From NCBI RefSeq assembly GCF_000787775.1, contig NZ_BBPM01000015.1, positions 116,122 to 160,059 of the forward strand: a stretch of 43,938 nucleotides of DNA, read 5' to 3'. The notes beneath the pieces are model-generated. The model saw only the letters and a list, made by a program, of their open reading frames with translations. It made no database searches and had not been told where the DNA came from. This DNA is from Streptacidiphilus carbonis (GTDB lineage: Bacteria; Actinomycetota; Actinomycetes; Streptomycetales; Streptomycetaceae). A program made the position numbers and the translations under genes. Below are positions 6,741-14,531 of the stretch, in pieces. Numbering within the stretch: the first letter of the stretch is position 1; each line of letters starts with the position of its first letter.

Positions 6741-8141
6741 TCAGCTGGAGAAGGTCGGCACGGTGCTGTCGTTCTTGAAGGCGTTGAAGACCTGCTCCGC
6801 CTCGTTCATGTTCCACTTCACCGCGTCCCCGTCGGACGCGGTGGGGTAGTTGGCGTTGGCGATCGGCACGGTGATGGTCTTGCCCTTGCCGCTCTGGACG
6901 TCCTTCATCGCGAAGAACATCGAGCCCAGGTCGGTGAGGCCGGTGTTGTTGTCCACGGTCAGCAGCGACAGGCCGCTGTCCAGGGTCGGGTAGAGGGTGA
7001 ACGGGTTCAGCAGGGTGCCCGCCGAGGTCGCCTTGTGCGACAGCGCCGACAGGAACTGCTGCTGGTGCTTCATCCGGGCCAGGTCCTGGCTGGCCTCCTG
7101 GTGCCGCTCGCGGACGAAGGCCAGCGACTGGGCGCCGTTCAGGGTCTGGCAGCCGGCCTTGAGGTTGGCGCCCGAGGCCTTGTCGACGATCGCCTTGTCC
7201 AGGCACATGTCGATGCCGCCGAGGTCGTTGACCACATTGACGAAGCCGGAGAAGCCGATCTCGGCGTAGTGGTCGATGTGGATGCCGGTGTTGTACTCCA
7301 GCGTCTGCACCATCAGCGTGCCGCCGCCCTCGGCGTAGGCGGCGTTGATCTTGTGCTTGGCGGAGCTGTGCTTGACGCCCTTGCTGTCGGTCCAGGCGGG
7401 GATGGTGACGTAGGAGTCGCGCGGGATGCTCATCAGCGTGTTCCCGTTGGACCCGCTGTGCAGGATCATCATCGAGTCGGTGCGCGCACCGGTGTCGTAC
7501 CCGGTGTGCAGCGCCTGCTGCTGCGCCTTGCTCAGGCCCTCCCGGCTGTCCGAGCCGATGATCAGCCAGTTGGTGCCCTTGCCGGCGGCCGGGCGGCCCG
7601 CGTAGTCGACCAGCACATTGCTGTGGTTGAGCTTGGAGTCGGCCCAGAAGTAGGTGCCGACGCTCACCACCAGCAGCACCAGCACCAGCGTGAACAGGCT
7701 GAAGCGGATCTTGCGGCTGCGGGACCACTTGCGCCGCCCGGGTCCGGTCCCGGCCCCGTTGCCGCCGCCGGGTCCGCCGGGGCCGCTCGGCCGGGTGCCG
7801 CGGCCGGGGCCGCGCGGGTCCAGCTCCGGCGGCAGCCCGCCGGCGGGCGAGCCCTGCTGCGGCACCGGACGGCCCCCCACCTGCTGCCCGGAGCGCCGGC
7901 CGGCACCCGGACCGCGCGGGTTGAGCTCGGGCGGCAGCGGCTGCCGGCCCTGGTCGTAGCCGCCCTGGCCCTGGCCGCGCGAGCCCTGGCCGCCCTGGCC
8001 GTACCCGCTCTGGCCGTACCCGCTCTGGCCCTGGCCACCCTGGCCCGGCCTACTGGTGCGGGTCTCCCATCCGCTGATGTCGCCGCCGCCGGCGTTCCGG
8101 CGTGCGCTGGACCCGTTGTCCCACCCGTCGTGCGTCGTCAT
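6741..8141 (-). CDS. LCP-family glycopolymer transferase 2
   Basis: A 466-residue LCP protein, closest in this window to LCP1. The cytoplasmic N-terminus (about 1-145) is unusually long and low in complexity: GYGQ/GQG repeats at 35-65, then two copies of the motif LPPELNPRG / LPPELDPRG at 69-77 and 103-111. One membrane helix follows at about 147-166. The catalytic domain carries IIGSDSREGL, MSIPRDSYVTIP, GFSGFVNVVNDLGGIDMCL and FVRERHQEASQDLARMKHQQQF; there is no LytR_C domain. The extracellular part has only two cysteines. The ATG at 8141 also overlaps the stop of a possible small upstream frame. Cell-wall glycopolymer ligation is the family function; the polymer is unknown. Confidence 0.93.
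   Translation of the reverse strand: MTTHDGWDNGSSARRNAGGGDISGWETRTSRPGQGGQGQSGYGQSGYGQGGQGSRGQGQGGYDQGRQPLPPELNPRGPGAGRRSGQQVGGRPVPQQGSPAGGLPPELDPRGPGRGTRPSGPGGPGGGNGAGTGPGRRKWSRSRKIRFSLFTLVLVLLVVSVGTYFWADSKLNHSNVLVDYAGRPAAGKGTNWLIIGSDSREGLSKAQQQALHTGYDTGARTDSMMILHSGSNGNTLMSIPRDSYVTIPAWTDSKGVKHSSAKHKINAAYAEGGGTLMVQTLEYNTGIHIDHYAEIGFSGFVNVVNDLGGIDMCLDKAIVDKASGANLKAGCQTLNGAQSLAFVRERHQEASQDLARMKHQQQFLSALSHKATSAGTLLNPFTLYPTLDSGLSLLTVDNNTGLTDLGSMFFAMKDVQSGKGKTITVPIANANYPTASDGDAVKWNMNEAEQVFNAFKNDSTVPTFSS
7995..8024. repeat. 15-bp tandem repeat in the LCP2 N-terminal coding region
   Basis: Two exact copies of CTGGCCGTACCCGCT (7995-8009 and 8010-8024) encode the SGYGQ repeats of the LCP2 cytoplasmic tail. 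Being a multiple of three, copy-number change would keep the frame. Confidence 0.85.
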
Positions 8142-8221
8142 ACGCCCGAGGATGCCCTGTTTTTCTGTCTGTCAGGTACGGAGAAGGCCGCCTCGGGCAG
8201 GCTGTAGCCGTTTTGATGCAT
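8138..8221 (-). CDS. possible 27-residue upstream open frame coupled to LCP2
   Basis: An ATG at 8219-8221 opens a 27-codon frame beginning MHQNGYSLPEAAF, and its TGA overlaps the LCP2 ATG as ATGA, the arrangement of translationally coupled genes. No ribosome binding site is visible before it and its third positions are less GC-rich than in real neighbours, so this may be coincidence. No function can be assigned. Confidence 0.22.
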   Translation of the reverse strand: MHQNGYSLPEAAFSVPDRQKNRASSGV

Positions 8222-8254
8222 CGCGGTGAAGGCCCCGTGGCGGTGTCCCGGCGA

Positions 8255-9772
8255 TCAGGTGCAGATGACGTCGTCGCCCCGGGTCGCGGCGATCGGCGGG
8301 GCTTTGGCGGGGCTGCTGCCGCTGGGAGCAGGGGTGCTCGCGGCGGGGACGGGGGCCGGCGCCTTCACCTTGGCGACTCCGGTGAAATCCTTACCCAGAA
8401 CCACCTGCAGGGTGTCGCCCAGCTGCGGCACCGCCACCAGCTGGGCCCCGGGCAGGGCGGCGGCCAGCGTCCTCACCGACTCGTCCCAGCGGGGGTCGTA
8501 GCGGATCACGGTCCGCGCCGCGGTGTCCGGGCCGGCGGCGTTGCTGGCGTAGCCGCTGGTCGCGAACCCGTCGGCGCGCAGCAGCAGGTCGGCCCTGGCG
8601 CCCAGCCCGGTGACCCCGGAGCCGTTCTGCACCTGCACCCGTACCTGCCCCGGTGCGACCCGCACCTGGACCGGCGCCTTCCCGGCGGCGGCGCTGCCGC
8701 GCGCCGAGGGCGAGGGCGAGGCCGACGGTTTGCGCGCGGGCGGCGTCAGCGGCCGGTCCGCACGCAGCGCGGCGAACAGTTCGGCGGCCCGCGGCTTGTC
8801 CCACAGCACGGTGGAGCCCCAGCCGGGGACCTGGTGGTCGAGGTCCGACAGCGGCACGGTCGCGAAGGAGGCCGAGGAGGGCCGCAGGTCCTTCATCCGG
8901 GTGGCCAGCGCCAGCAGGTCCTTGCCGCTGAGCCCCTCGTCGGCCTTGACCGAACCCAGCACCGTGGAGAGCACCCGCTGCAGCCTGAGCGGGTTGAGCA
9001 GCGTCCCCGACCCGGTCGCCTGCTCGATGACCTGGGCGACGAACTTCTGCTGGCGCTGCATCCGCCCCAGGTCCGCGGTGGGGTCCACATAGCGTGCGCG
9101 GACGTACTTCAGCGCGGTCGCCCCGTCCAGCCTGGTAGTCCCGGCCGGGAGGTCCAGCCCCGACTTGGGGTCGTGCAGCGGCCGGTCCGTGCACACCGGG
9201 ACGCCGCCCAGGGCGTCGACGGTGCTGACGAAGCTGAGGAAGTTGAGCTGCAGGTAGTGGTCGATGCGCAGGCCGGTGGCCTGTTCGACGGTGGCCACGG
9301 TCAGCGGGGGCCCGCCCATGCCGTAGGCGGCGTTGATCTTGCCCATGGAGTCCGGGACCGCCTGCCGGGTCGCCAGGTCCTGGTGGGCCGGGATGTCGAC
9401 AAAGCTGTCGCGCGGGATGCTGACCACGCTGGCCCCCTCCCCGGAGGCGGACAGGTGCACCAGCATCATGGTGTCGGTGCAGTGGCAGGACTCCCCGCCG
9501 GCGTGCAGCGACTGCAGGGTCCGCTGGGGTACGCCGTCCCGGTCGTCGGTGCCCACGACCAGGATGTTCGTCGCGGCGTCGTCGGCCGGCCGGTGGCTGA
9601 GGCCGCCGAAGACGTTCACCCTGCCGATGGAGTCGCCCACGCCGCTGACCACGGCCCGGCCGATCCCGCTGGTGGCCAGCACCGCGCAGGACAGCGCCGC
9701 GGCGGTCCAGAGTACCCGGCGCCGCAGCGGCGAGGCGGGTGGCGGAGCTGGTTTCCGGGGCTCGGCAGGCAT
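8255..9772 (-). CDS. LCP-family glycopolymer transferase 3 with LytR_C domain
   Basis: A 505-residue LCP protein with a short basic N-terminus, one membrane helix at about 20-36, then the LCP domain: VVGTDDRDGVP, a CHC pair, VSIPRDSFVDIP, and YVRARYVDPTADLGRMQRQQ. A Ser/Ala/Lys linker leads to a LytR_C domain at about 375-480 (VRVQVQNGSGVTGLGARA), often linked to cell-envelope binding. The protein ends DDVICT, a tail cysteine shared in style with other LCPs here. I chose ATG 9772 because TACGAT, a -10-like hexamer, lies 7 bases upstream and the divergent glycosyltransferase occupies the sequence beyond. LCP2 starts 113 bp downstream. Confidence 0.92.
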   Translation of the reverse strand: MPAEPRKPAPPPASPLRRRVLWTAAALSCAVLATSGIGRAVVSGVGDSIGRVNVFGGLSHRPADDAATNILVVGTDDRDGVPQRTLQSLHAGGESCHCTDTMMLVHLSASGEGASVVSIPRDSFVDIPAHQDLATRQAVPDSMGKINAAYGMGGPPLTVATVEQATGLRIDHYLQLNFLSFVSTVDALGGVPVCTDRPLHDPKSGLDLPAGTTRLDGATALKYVRARYVDPTADLGRMQRQQKFVAQVIEQATGSGTLLNPLRLQRVLSTVLGSVKADEGLSGKDLLALATRMKDLRPSSASFATVPLSDLDHQVPGWGSTVLWDKPRAAELFAALRADRPLTPPARKPSASPSPSARGSAAAGKAPVQVRVAPGQVRVQVQNGSGVTGLGARADLLLRADGFATSGYASNAAGPDTAARTVIRYDPRWDESVRTLAAALPGAQLVAVPQLGDTLQVVLGKDFTGVAKVKAPAPVPAASTPAPSGSSPAKAPPIAATRGDDVICT

Positions 9773-9912
9773 CCTTCGGATCGTAGGACGAGGTGGGCGC
9801 GGCACCGCGGAGCACCGCCGGGGTGTCGCGACTGTCACTCCGTCAGGTGGTCCTGCGGTGCCTGCGGCAGGGCTGTGCCGCAGCCCGTTCGGCGGTGGAC
9901 GGCACCCACCGG

Positions 9913-9918
9913 TACGGT
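9913..9918 (+). promoter_or_regulatory. -10 hexamer for a leaderless glycosyltransferase mRNA
   Basis: TACGGT ends 8 bases before the ATG at 9927 and there is no Shine-Dalgarno sequence between them, the arrangement expected of a leaderless transcript. The opposite-strand LCP3 start has a matching hexamer (TACGAT, 9780-9785). Confidence 0.45.
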
Positions 9919-9926
9919 GGCCGCAT

Positions 9927-11006
9927 ATGAACGCCAATGCCGCCTCCAGCGCCTCCGGGGCGCAGCCGCTGCCGCCCGTCTCGGTGATCATGCCGGTGCT
10001 CGACGAGTCCCGGCACCTGCGTGACGCCGTCGGGCAGATCCTGGCCCAGGACTACCCCGCCCCACTCGAGGTGGTGATCGCCCTCGGCCCCTCGAAGGAC
10101 GACACCGACCGGATCGCGGCCGAGCTGGTGGCCGAGACGGCGGGCAGCGACCGCGAGGTGCGGACCGTCCCCAACCCCGGCGGCCGTACCCCCGCGGCGC
10201 TCAACGCCGCGATCCGCGGCTCCCGCTTCCCGGTGGTGGTCCGGGTCGACGGCCACGGGCTGCTCACCCCCGGGTACATCGCCACCGCGGTCCGGCTGCT
10301 GGACACCACCGGCGCGGTCAACGTCGGCGGGATCATGCACGCCGAGGGCGAGACGGAGTGGGAGAAGGCCGTCGCCGCCGCGATGACCTCCCGGATCGGG
10401 GTCGGCAACGCGGCCTTCCACACCGGCGGCGAGGCGGCCCCGGCCGACACCGTCTACCTCGGGGTGTTCCGCCGCGAGGTACTGGAGCAGCTCGGCGGCT
10501 ACAACGAGGAGTTCCTCCGCGCCCAGGACTGGGAGCTGAACTACCGGATCCGCCAGGACGGCGGCCTGATCTGGTTCACCCCCGAGCTCAGGGTCACCTA
10601 CCGGCCGCGCCCCAGCATGCGGGCGCTGGCCCGGCAGTACCGGGACTACGGCCGCTGGCGCCGGGTGGTGTCCCGGTACCACAAGGGCTCGGTGAACCTG
10701 CGCTACCTGGCGCCGCCGGCCGCGGTCCTGGCCGTGGGCCTCGGCCTGGTCGGCGGGGTGCTGCTGCACCCGCTGCTGTTCGTGGCCCCGGGCGGCTACG
10801 CGGCGGCGATCCTGCTGGGCTCGCTGCGCGAGGGCCGCGGCCTCTCCTTCGCCGCCCGGGTCCGGCTTCCGCTGGCGCTGGCCACCATGCACATGTCCTG
10901 GGGCTGGGGCTTCCTGACCAGCCCCCGGTCGCTGGCCCGCCGCGTCATCGCCAGCACCGTCCCGGTGGCCGGCGCGGTCGACCGGGACGGCGCGCCGGCG
11001 CGCTGA
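9927..11006 (+). CDS. family 2 glycosyltransferase, ExoA-like, membrane associated
   Basis: A 359-residue GT-A fold glycosyltransferase. The N-terminal donor-binding part reads VSVIMPVLDESRHLRDAVG, with a DGH metal-binding motif at about 107-109 (VRVDGHG). The acceptor-side acid is in AQDWELNYRI and a ...GGYNEEF... loop precedes it. Two hydrophobic segments at about 261-301 suggest membrane anchoring, as in succinoglycan ExoA-like enzymes. It is the only plus-strand gene inside the LCP array and may build or extend the glycan that the LCP enzymes attach (inference). It is probably leaderless. Its stop is 19 bp from that of the convergent LCP4 gene. Confidence 0.9.
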   Translation: MNANAASSASGAQPLPPVSVIMPVLDESRHLRDAVGQILAQDYPAPLEVVIALGPSKDDTDRIAAELVAETAGSDREVRTVPNPGGRTPAALNAAIRGSRFPVVVRVDGHGLLTPGYIATAVRLLDTTGAVNVGGIMHAEGETEWEKAVAAAMTSRIGVGNAAFHTGGEAAPADTVYLGVFRREVLEQLGGYNEEFLRAQDWELNYRIRQDGGLIWFTPELRVTYRPRPSMRALARQYRDYGRWRRVVSRYHKGSVNLRYLAPPAAVLAVGLGLVGGVLLHPLLFVAPGGYAAAILLGSLREGRGLSFAARVRLPLALATMHMSWGWGFLTSPRSLARRVIASTVPVAGAVDRDGAPAR

Positions 11007-11025
11007 GGCGCCGGCGGACGGTCCG

Positions 11026-12687
11026 TCAGAGCTTCGGCTGCGACGGGGGAGTGCTGCCCTTCCACTGGTAGTTGGGCATCACGTTCATGCAGCCGCTGTT
11101 GTCGTCGGCGTTCTTGGCGTGCGAGTCCTTCGGTACCGAGCCCTGCTTGGGCAGCGTGGTGCGGAAGTCGGCGCCGCTGGGCCAGTCCAGGCCGATGTCC
11201 AGGGTGATCCCGGTGGCGTCGGCCGACTGCTTCACCGCCGCGGCGGTAAGGTGCAGTGCCGTCGCGACCTCCGCGGCCTGGGCCTGCAGGGCGGCGGGGT
11301 AGGTCAGCGTGCTGGTCTTGGCCGCGGTGGCCGGGCTGCTGCCGGTCTTCGACCCGGTGAAACCCAGCGCCTTGAGCGAGGCCACCATGCCGGAGGCACG
11401 GTTGTCGAACTGGCCGGCGCTGGCGTTGACCACGGTGACCGGGAAGCTGCCCTTGGCGGGCGGCGGGGTCGCGCTCCTGGACGCGGACGGTGACGCCGAC
11501 GCGGACGGTGCGGTCGAAGGGTTCGCCGAGGCCGAGGCGGAGGAGGCCGCGGTCGGCTCGGTGGTCAGCGGGATGTCGTTGGCGATCATCGAGAAGAGGT
11601 GCTGGGCCGCGCCGGGCTCGGGCACCAGCCAGGCGGTGGGGTTCTTCGGGTCCGCGACGTACGGCATGGTCACCGACTCGATCCGGTCCGTCTTCACCCC
11701 CTTGAGCTGGTCCGCCAGCCCGATCAGCTTGGGAACGCTTTTGAGGTTGTCCGAGAAGACGATGCTCTTGATCGCACTGTTCGCCAGGCTCAGCATCTTG
11801 CCCGGGTCGGTCACCGTTCCGTTCGAACGCAGGGTCCGGATCAGCGAGTTGAGGTACATGTGCTGGGCGTCGGCGCGACCGATGTCGCTGCCGTCCGGGG
11901 CGAAGGCGTGCCGGGTGCGCAGCCACTCCAGCGACTGCAGGGAGTTGAGCACGATGTGCTTGCCCGCGGCCAGGATCAGGTGGGAACCCTCGTCGTGCCG
12001 GCCGGTCTTGTCGGTGTAGACGTAGTTGTCGTCGATGTTCTGGTTGAGGCAGACCGGCACGCCGCCGACGGCGCCGGCCATGGCCACCACGCCGCTGAAG
12101 TCGATGGTCATCGTGTCGGTGATGGAGATGCCGGTCAGCGCCTCCACCGCGGCCTCGGTGCAGCCCGCACCGCCGCGGCCGAAGCTGGAGTTGATGATGT
12201 AGTGGATGGGCGTGTACTTGGTGCCGTTGACGGCCGTGCACGCGGGTATCTCCATGTCGGTGTCACGGGGGATGCTCAGCATGGACGCGTTGCTGCGGTC
12301 GGCGGAGACATGCAGGATGATCTCCACGTCCGCGTTGCCGGGGCCGCTGTCCGCACAGGACCCGCCGAGCGCGCAGTCCTCCGGCTTGTCCCTGGTGTCC
12401 GTGCCGATCAGCAGGATGTTCAGCGCGCTGTGGCCGTTGGCGTCCGTCTTCGGCGGCGGCAGCTTGTGGTCCCCGGCGAAGTGGCTGGTCCTGATGTTGC
12501 TGTTCAGGTACGACACATAGGCGTAGGCGCCCCCCGCGCCCAGCACCAGTACCCCGGCGGTTCCGAAAGCGGTGTACTTCGCTATTCGCTTCCCGCGCGG
12601 GGGCTTCTTGCGGCGACTGCTTTTCGCGGCCTTTCGGGCGGCCGCGCGGCCCTGGAACGCGGTCGATGATTCGTCTTCGTACGGCAA
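11026..12687 (-). CDS. LCP-family glycopolymer transferase 4 with LytR_C-like domain
   Basis: A 553-residue LCP protein. The start is a TTG at 12685-12687 (protein begins PYEDESSTAFQGR after the initiator); no ATG or GTG lies between it and the membrane helix, so TTG is the best reading, with a GGGGGG stretch upstream as a weak ribosome binding site. The basic tail (RRKKPPRGKR) precedes the helix at about 37-57. The LCP domain has LIGTDTRD, a CALGGSC pair, LSIPRDTDMEIPAC, GVPVCLN and WLRTRHAFAPDGSDIGRADAQ. A Ser/Ala/Pro linker leads to a LytR_C-like domain (VTVVNASAGQFDNRASGM), and the end is GCMNVMPNYQWKG plus a short tail. Most similar in this window to LCP5. Confidence 0.92.
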   Translation of the reverse strand: MPYEDESSTAFQGRAAARKAAKSSRRKKPPRGKRIAKYTAFGTAGVLVLGAGGAYAYVSYLNSNIRTSHFAGDHKLPPPKTDANGHSALNILLIGTDTRDKPEDCALGGSCADSGPGNADVEIILHVSADRSNASMLSIPRDTDMEIPACTAVNGTKYTPIHYIINSSFGRGGAGCTEAAVEALTGISITDTMTIDFSGVVAMAGAVGGVPVCLNQNIDDNYVYTDKTGRHDEGSHLILAAGKHIVLNSLQSLEWLRTRHAFAPDGSDIGRADAQHMYLNSLIRTLRSNGTVTDPGKMLSLANSAIKSIVFSDNLKSVPKLIGLADQLKGVKTDRIESVTMPYVADPKNPTAWLVPEPGAAQHLFSMIANDIPLTTEPTAASSASASANPSTAPSASASPSASRSATPPPAKGSFPVTVVNASAGQFDNRASGMVASLKALGFTGSKTGSSPATAAKTSTLTYPAALQAQAAEVATALHLTAAAVKQSADATGITLDIGLDWPSGADFRTTLPKQGSVPKDSHAKNADDNSGCMNVMPNYQWKGSTPPSQPKL

Positions 12688-12780
12688 AGGCAGTTCGCCC
12701 CCCGGTGAGTCTCCGGGGCCGCCGCCACCCCCGAGGCGCGACCCGGCGGCCGCCTTCTCCCCTGCGCGCCGCCTGCCCGG

Positions 12781-12786
12781 ACTATA
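12781..12786 (-). promoter_or_regulatory. possible -10 for LCP4
   Basis: On the minus strand GATATAGT contains TATAGT (12781-12786), about 95 bases upstream of the LCP4 start, in the 197-bp gap between LCP5 and LCP4. It is the most AT-rich spot nearby; the -35 is unclear. A promoter here would let LCP4 be expressed separately from LCP5. Confidence 0.3.
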
Positions 12787-12884
12787 TCCATTCGAGACCG
12801 TCCGTACATCACCGAGTGTTCTTCCCTGCCAAATTCACAACCATGAGGAAAAAGGAGCTACCGGGACATTAGCGGCGCATTTCG

Positions 12885-14477
12885 TCACCAAGCGTAAACA
12901 GGGTTCACCTTTGCGCATTTGCTCTCGTCCCCGCTCTGCAGCGCCGCAGTGGTCGGCACCGCGCCGGGCGAAGGCGTCGCCACGGTCGGGAAGACCCTTC
13001 CGGAGGGCCAGTCGGAGCCCACCACCAGCAGCGGGCGCGGGGTGCCGGCCTGCTCCTGCAGGTCCGCGGCGGGCAGGTGCAGGGCCTCGGCGACGAGCCG
13101 GGCCCCGGCCGCGTCGTCGGGGGCGTAGCTGAGGGTGGTGGTGCGCTGGTGGGCGGGGGCGTTGAGGCCGTTGCGGGTGCGGGTGAAGCCATCGGCGCGC
13201 AGCGCCGAGGTGAGAGCGGTGGCCCGTCCGGCGATGCCGCTGCCGTTCTGCACGGTGAGGCGCACCTCGGCGGGGGCCGCCGCTGCGGCCGGGGCGGTCG
13301 GCGCGGAACCCGACGGGGCCGGGGCCGCCCCCGATGCCGAGGCGGAGGGGGAGCCGGCGGCCGGGGCGGCCGGCTTCCCGTGGGAGTCCAGCGGGATGTC
13401 GCCGCGCACCATCGAGAACAGCCGCTCCGCGTCGCCCGGCATCGGGATCACCCAGGACTTGGGGTTGCTCGGGTCCTCCGCGTACGGCATGGTCACCGTG
13501 GTCAGCCGGTCCGGCTGGAGCCCCTTCAGCTGGTCGGCGAGCCCGGCCAGCCTGCCCACGCTGTCCAGGCCGTCGTCCACGGTCAGCGCCTTGGTCGCGG
13601 CGTCGGCCAGGGACAGGATCCGGCCCGGGTCGGTGAGCGTCCCGGCCGAGCGCAGCCGGCGCAGCATCGAGGTCAGGTACATGTGCTGGACCTGGGTCCG
13701 GTACAGGTCGCTGCCGTCCCCGAAGCCGTGCCGGGTGCGCAGCCACTCCAGTGCCTGGACGCCCTTGACCACATGGGTGCCCCTGCTCAGCCGCAGGTGC
13801 GAATAGGGGTCGTCGACATTGCCCTGGGTGCAGACCGGCACCCCGCCCACCGCGTCGGCCATGCTCACCACGCCGCCGAAGTCGACCATCATGTAGTGGT
13901 CGATGTGAATGCCCGTCAGCTGGTGCCAGGTGTACACGGTGCAGCCGGGTCCGCCGTGCGACAGGCTGTCGGTGATCTGCTCGTGCGGCGACTCCGGATA
14001 GGACTTCCCGGTCGCCGGATCGGTGCAGGCCGGGATGTCGACCATGGTGTCGCGCGGAATGCTGATCAGCGAGGCGTTGCTGCGGTCCGCCGAGACATGC
14101 AGCAGGATCTCCACGTCGGCGTGGACCGGGCCGCCCACACTGGCCCTGGCCCCGCCCAGGGAGAGGTCCGCGGCGGTGTCCCGGGTGTCCGATCCGATCA
14201 TCAGGATGTTCAGCGCGCTGTGCCCGCCGGCGTCCTCGGACGTGCTGCCCTGGTCGCCGAAGCTGAGCGCGCCGTGCTTGATGTTGCTGTCCAGGTACTG
14301 CACATAGCCCCAGGCGCAACCCGCGCCGATGAGCAGCAGCAGGGCGCAGCCCAGCGCGATCCGGCGGATCCGTAGCTGCGGTCGCCCGGCCGGCTCGTTC
14401 CTGCGTCGCCGCCCCGGGGGCTCGGCCTTGCGGCGTCGGGTGCTGGTCCGGTTGCTGCCGGGCTGGTTGCTGCTCAT
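12885..14477 (-). CDS. LCP-family glycopolymer transferase 5 with LytR_C domain
   Basis: A 530-residue LCP protein. An Arg-rich cytoplasmic tail (1-39) precedes a membrane helix at about 40-59, which contains two Cys. The LCP domain shows LMIGSDTRD, ISIPRDTMVDIPAC, HYMMVDFGGVVSMADAVGG, VPVCTQ and WLRTRHGFGDGSDLYRTQVQ. An Ala/Pro/Ser linker separates it from a LytR_C domain from about residue 385 (VRLTVQNGSGIAGRATAL). The end, KCAKVNPVYAW, parallels the LCP4 ending GCMNVMPNYQW, so both the tail cysteine and the terminal aromatic pattern are shared. LCP4 and LCP5 look like a tandem paralogue pair. The LytR_C-only gene lies 53 bp upstream and may be co-transcribed. Confidence 0.93.
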   Translation of the reverse strand: MSSNQPGSNRTSTRRRKAEPPGRRRRNEPAGRPQLRIRRIALGCALLLLIGAGCAWGYVQYLDSNIKHGALSFGDQGSTSEDAGGHSALNILMIGSDTRDTAADLSLGGARASVGGPVHADVEILLHVSADRSNASLISIPRDTMVDIPACTDPATGKSYPESPHEQITDSLSHGGPGCTVYTWHQLTGIHIDHYMMVDFGGVVSMADAVGGVPVCTQGNVDDPYSHLRLSRGTHVVKGVQALEWLRTRHGFGDGSDLYRTQVQHMYLTSMLRRLRSAGTLTDPGRILSLADAATKALTVDDGLDSVGRLAGLADQLKGLQPDRLTTVTMPYAEDPSNPKSWVIPMPGDAERLFSMVRGDIPLDSHGKPAAPAAGSPSASASGAAPAPSGSAPTAPAAAAAPAEVRLTVQNGSGIAGRATALTSALRADGFTRTRNGLNAPAHQRTTTLSYAPDDAAGARLVAEALHLPAADLQEQAGTPRPLLVVGSDWPSGRVFPTVATPSPGAVPTTAALQSGDESKCAKVNPVYAW

Positions 14478-14531
14478 CGGCGGTGGCCTGCCTTCGTGCG
14501 TCTCGGGCGTCTGCGCCCGGTGCGCACCGGG

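Noticed and set aside
11007-11025. GACGG-T-CCGTC as a terminator between GT2 and LCP4
   Set aside because: The stem is five base pairs with a one-base loop, which cannot fold as an RNA hairpin.
12843-12872. Nine-codon plus-strand frame after AAGGAG-like sequence between LCP4 and LCP5
   Set aside because: The purine-rich stretch lies inside the frame rather than before it, and there is no promoter or conserved feature on that strand.
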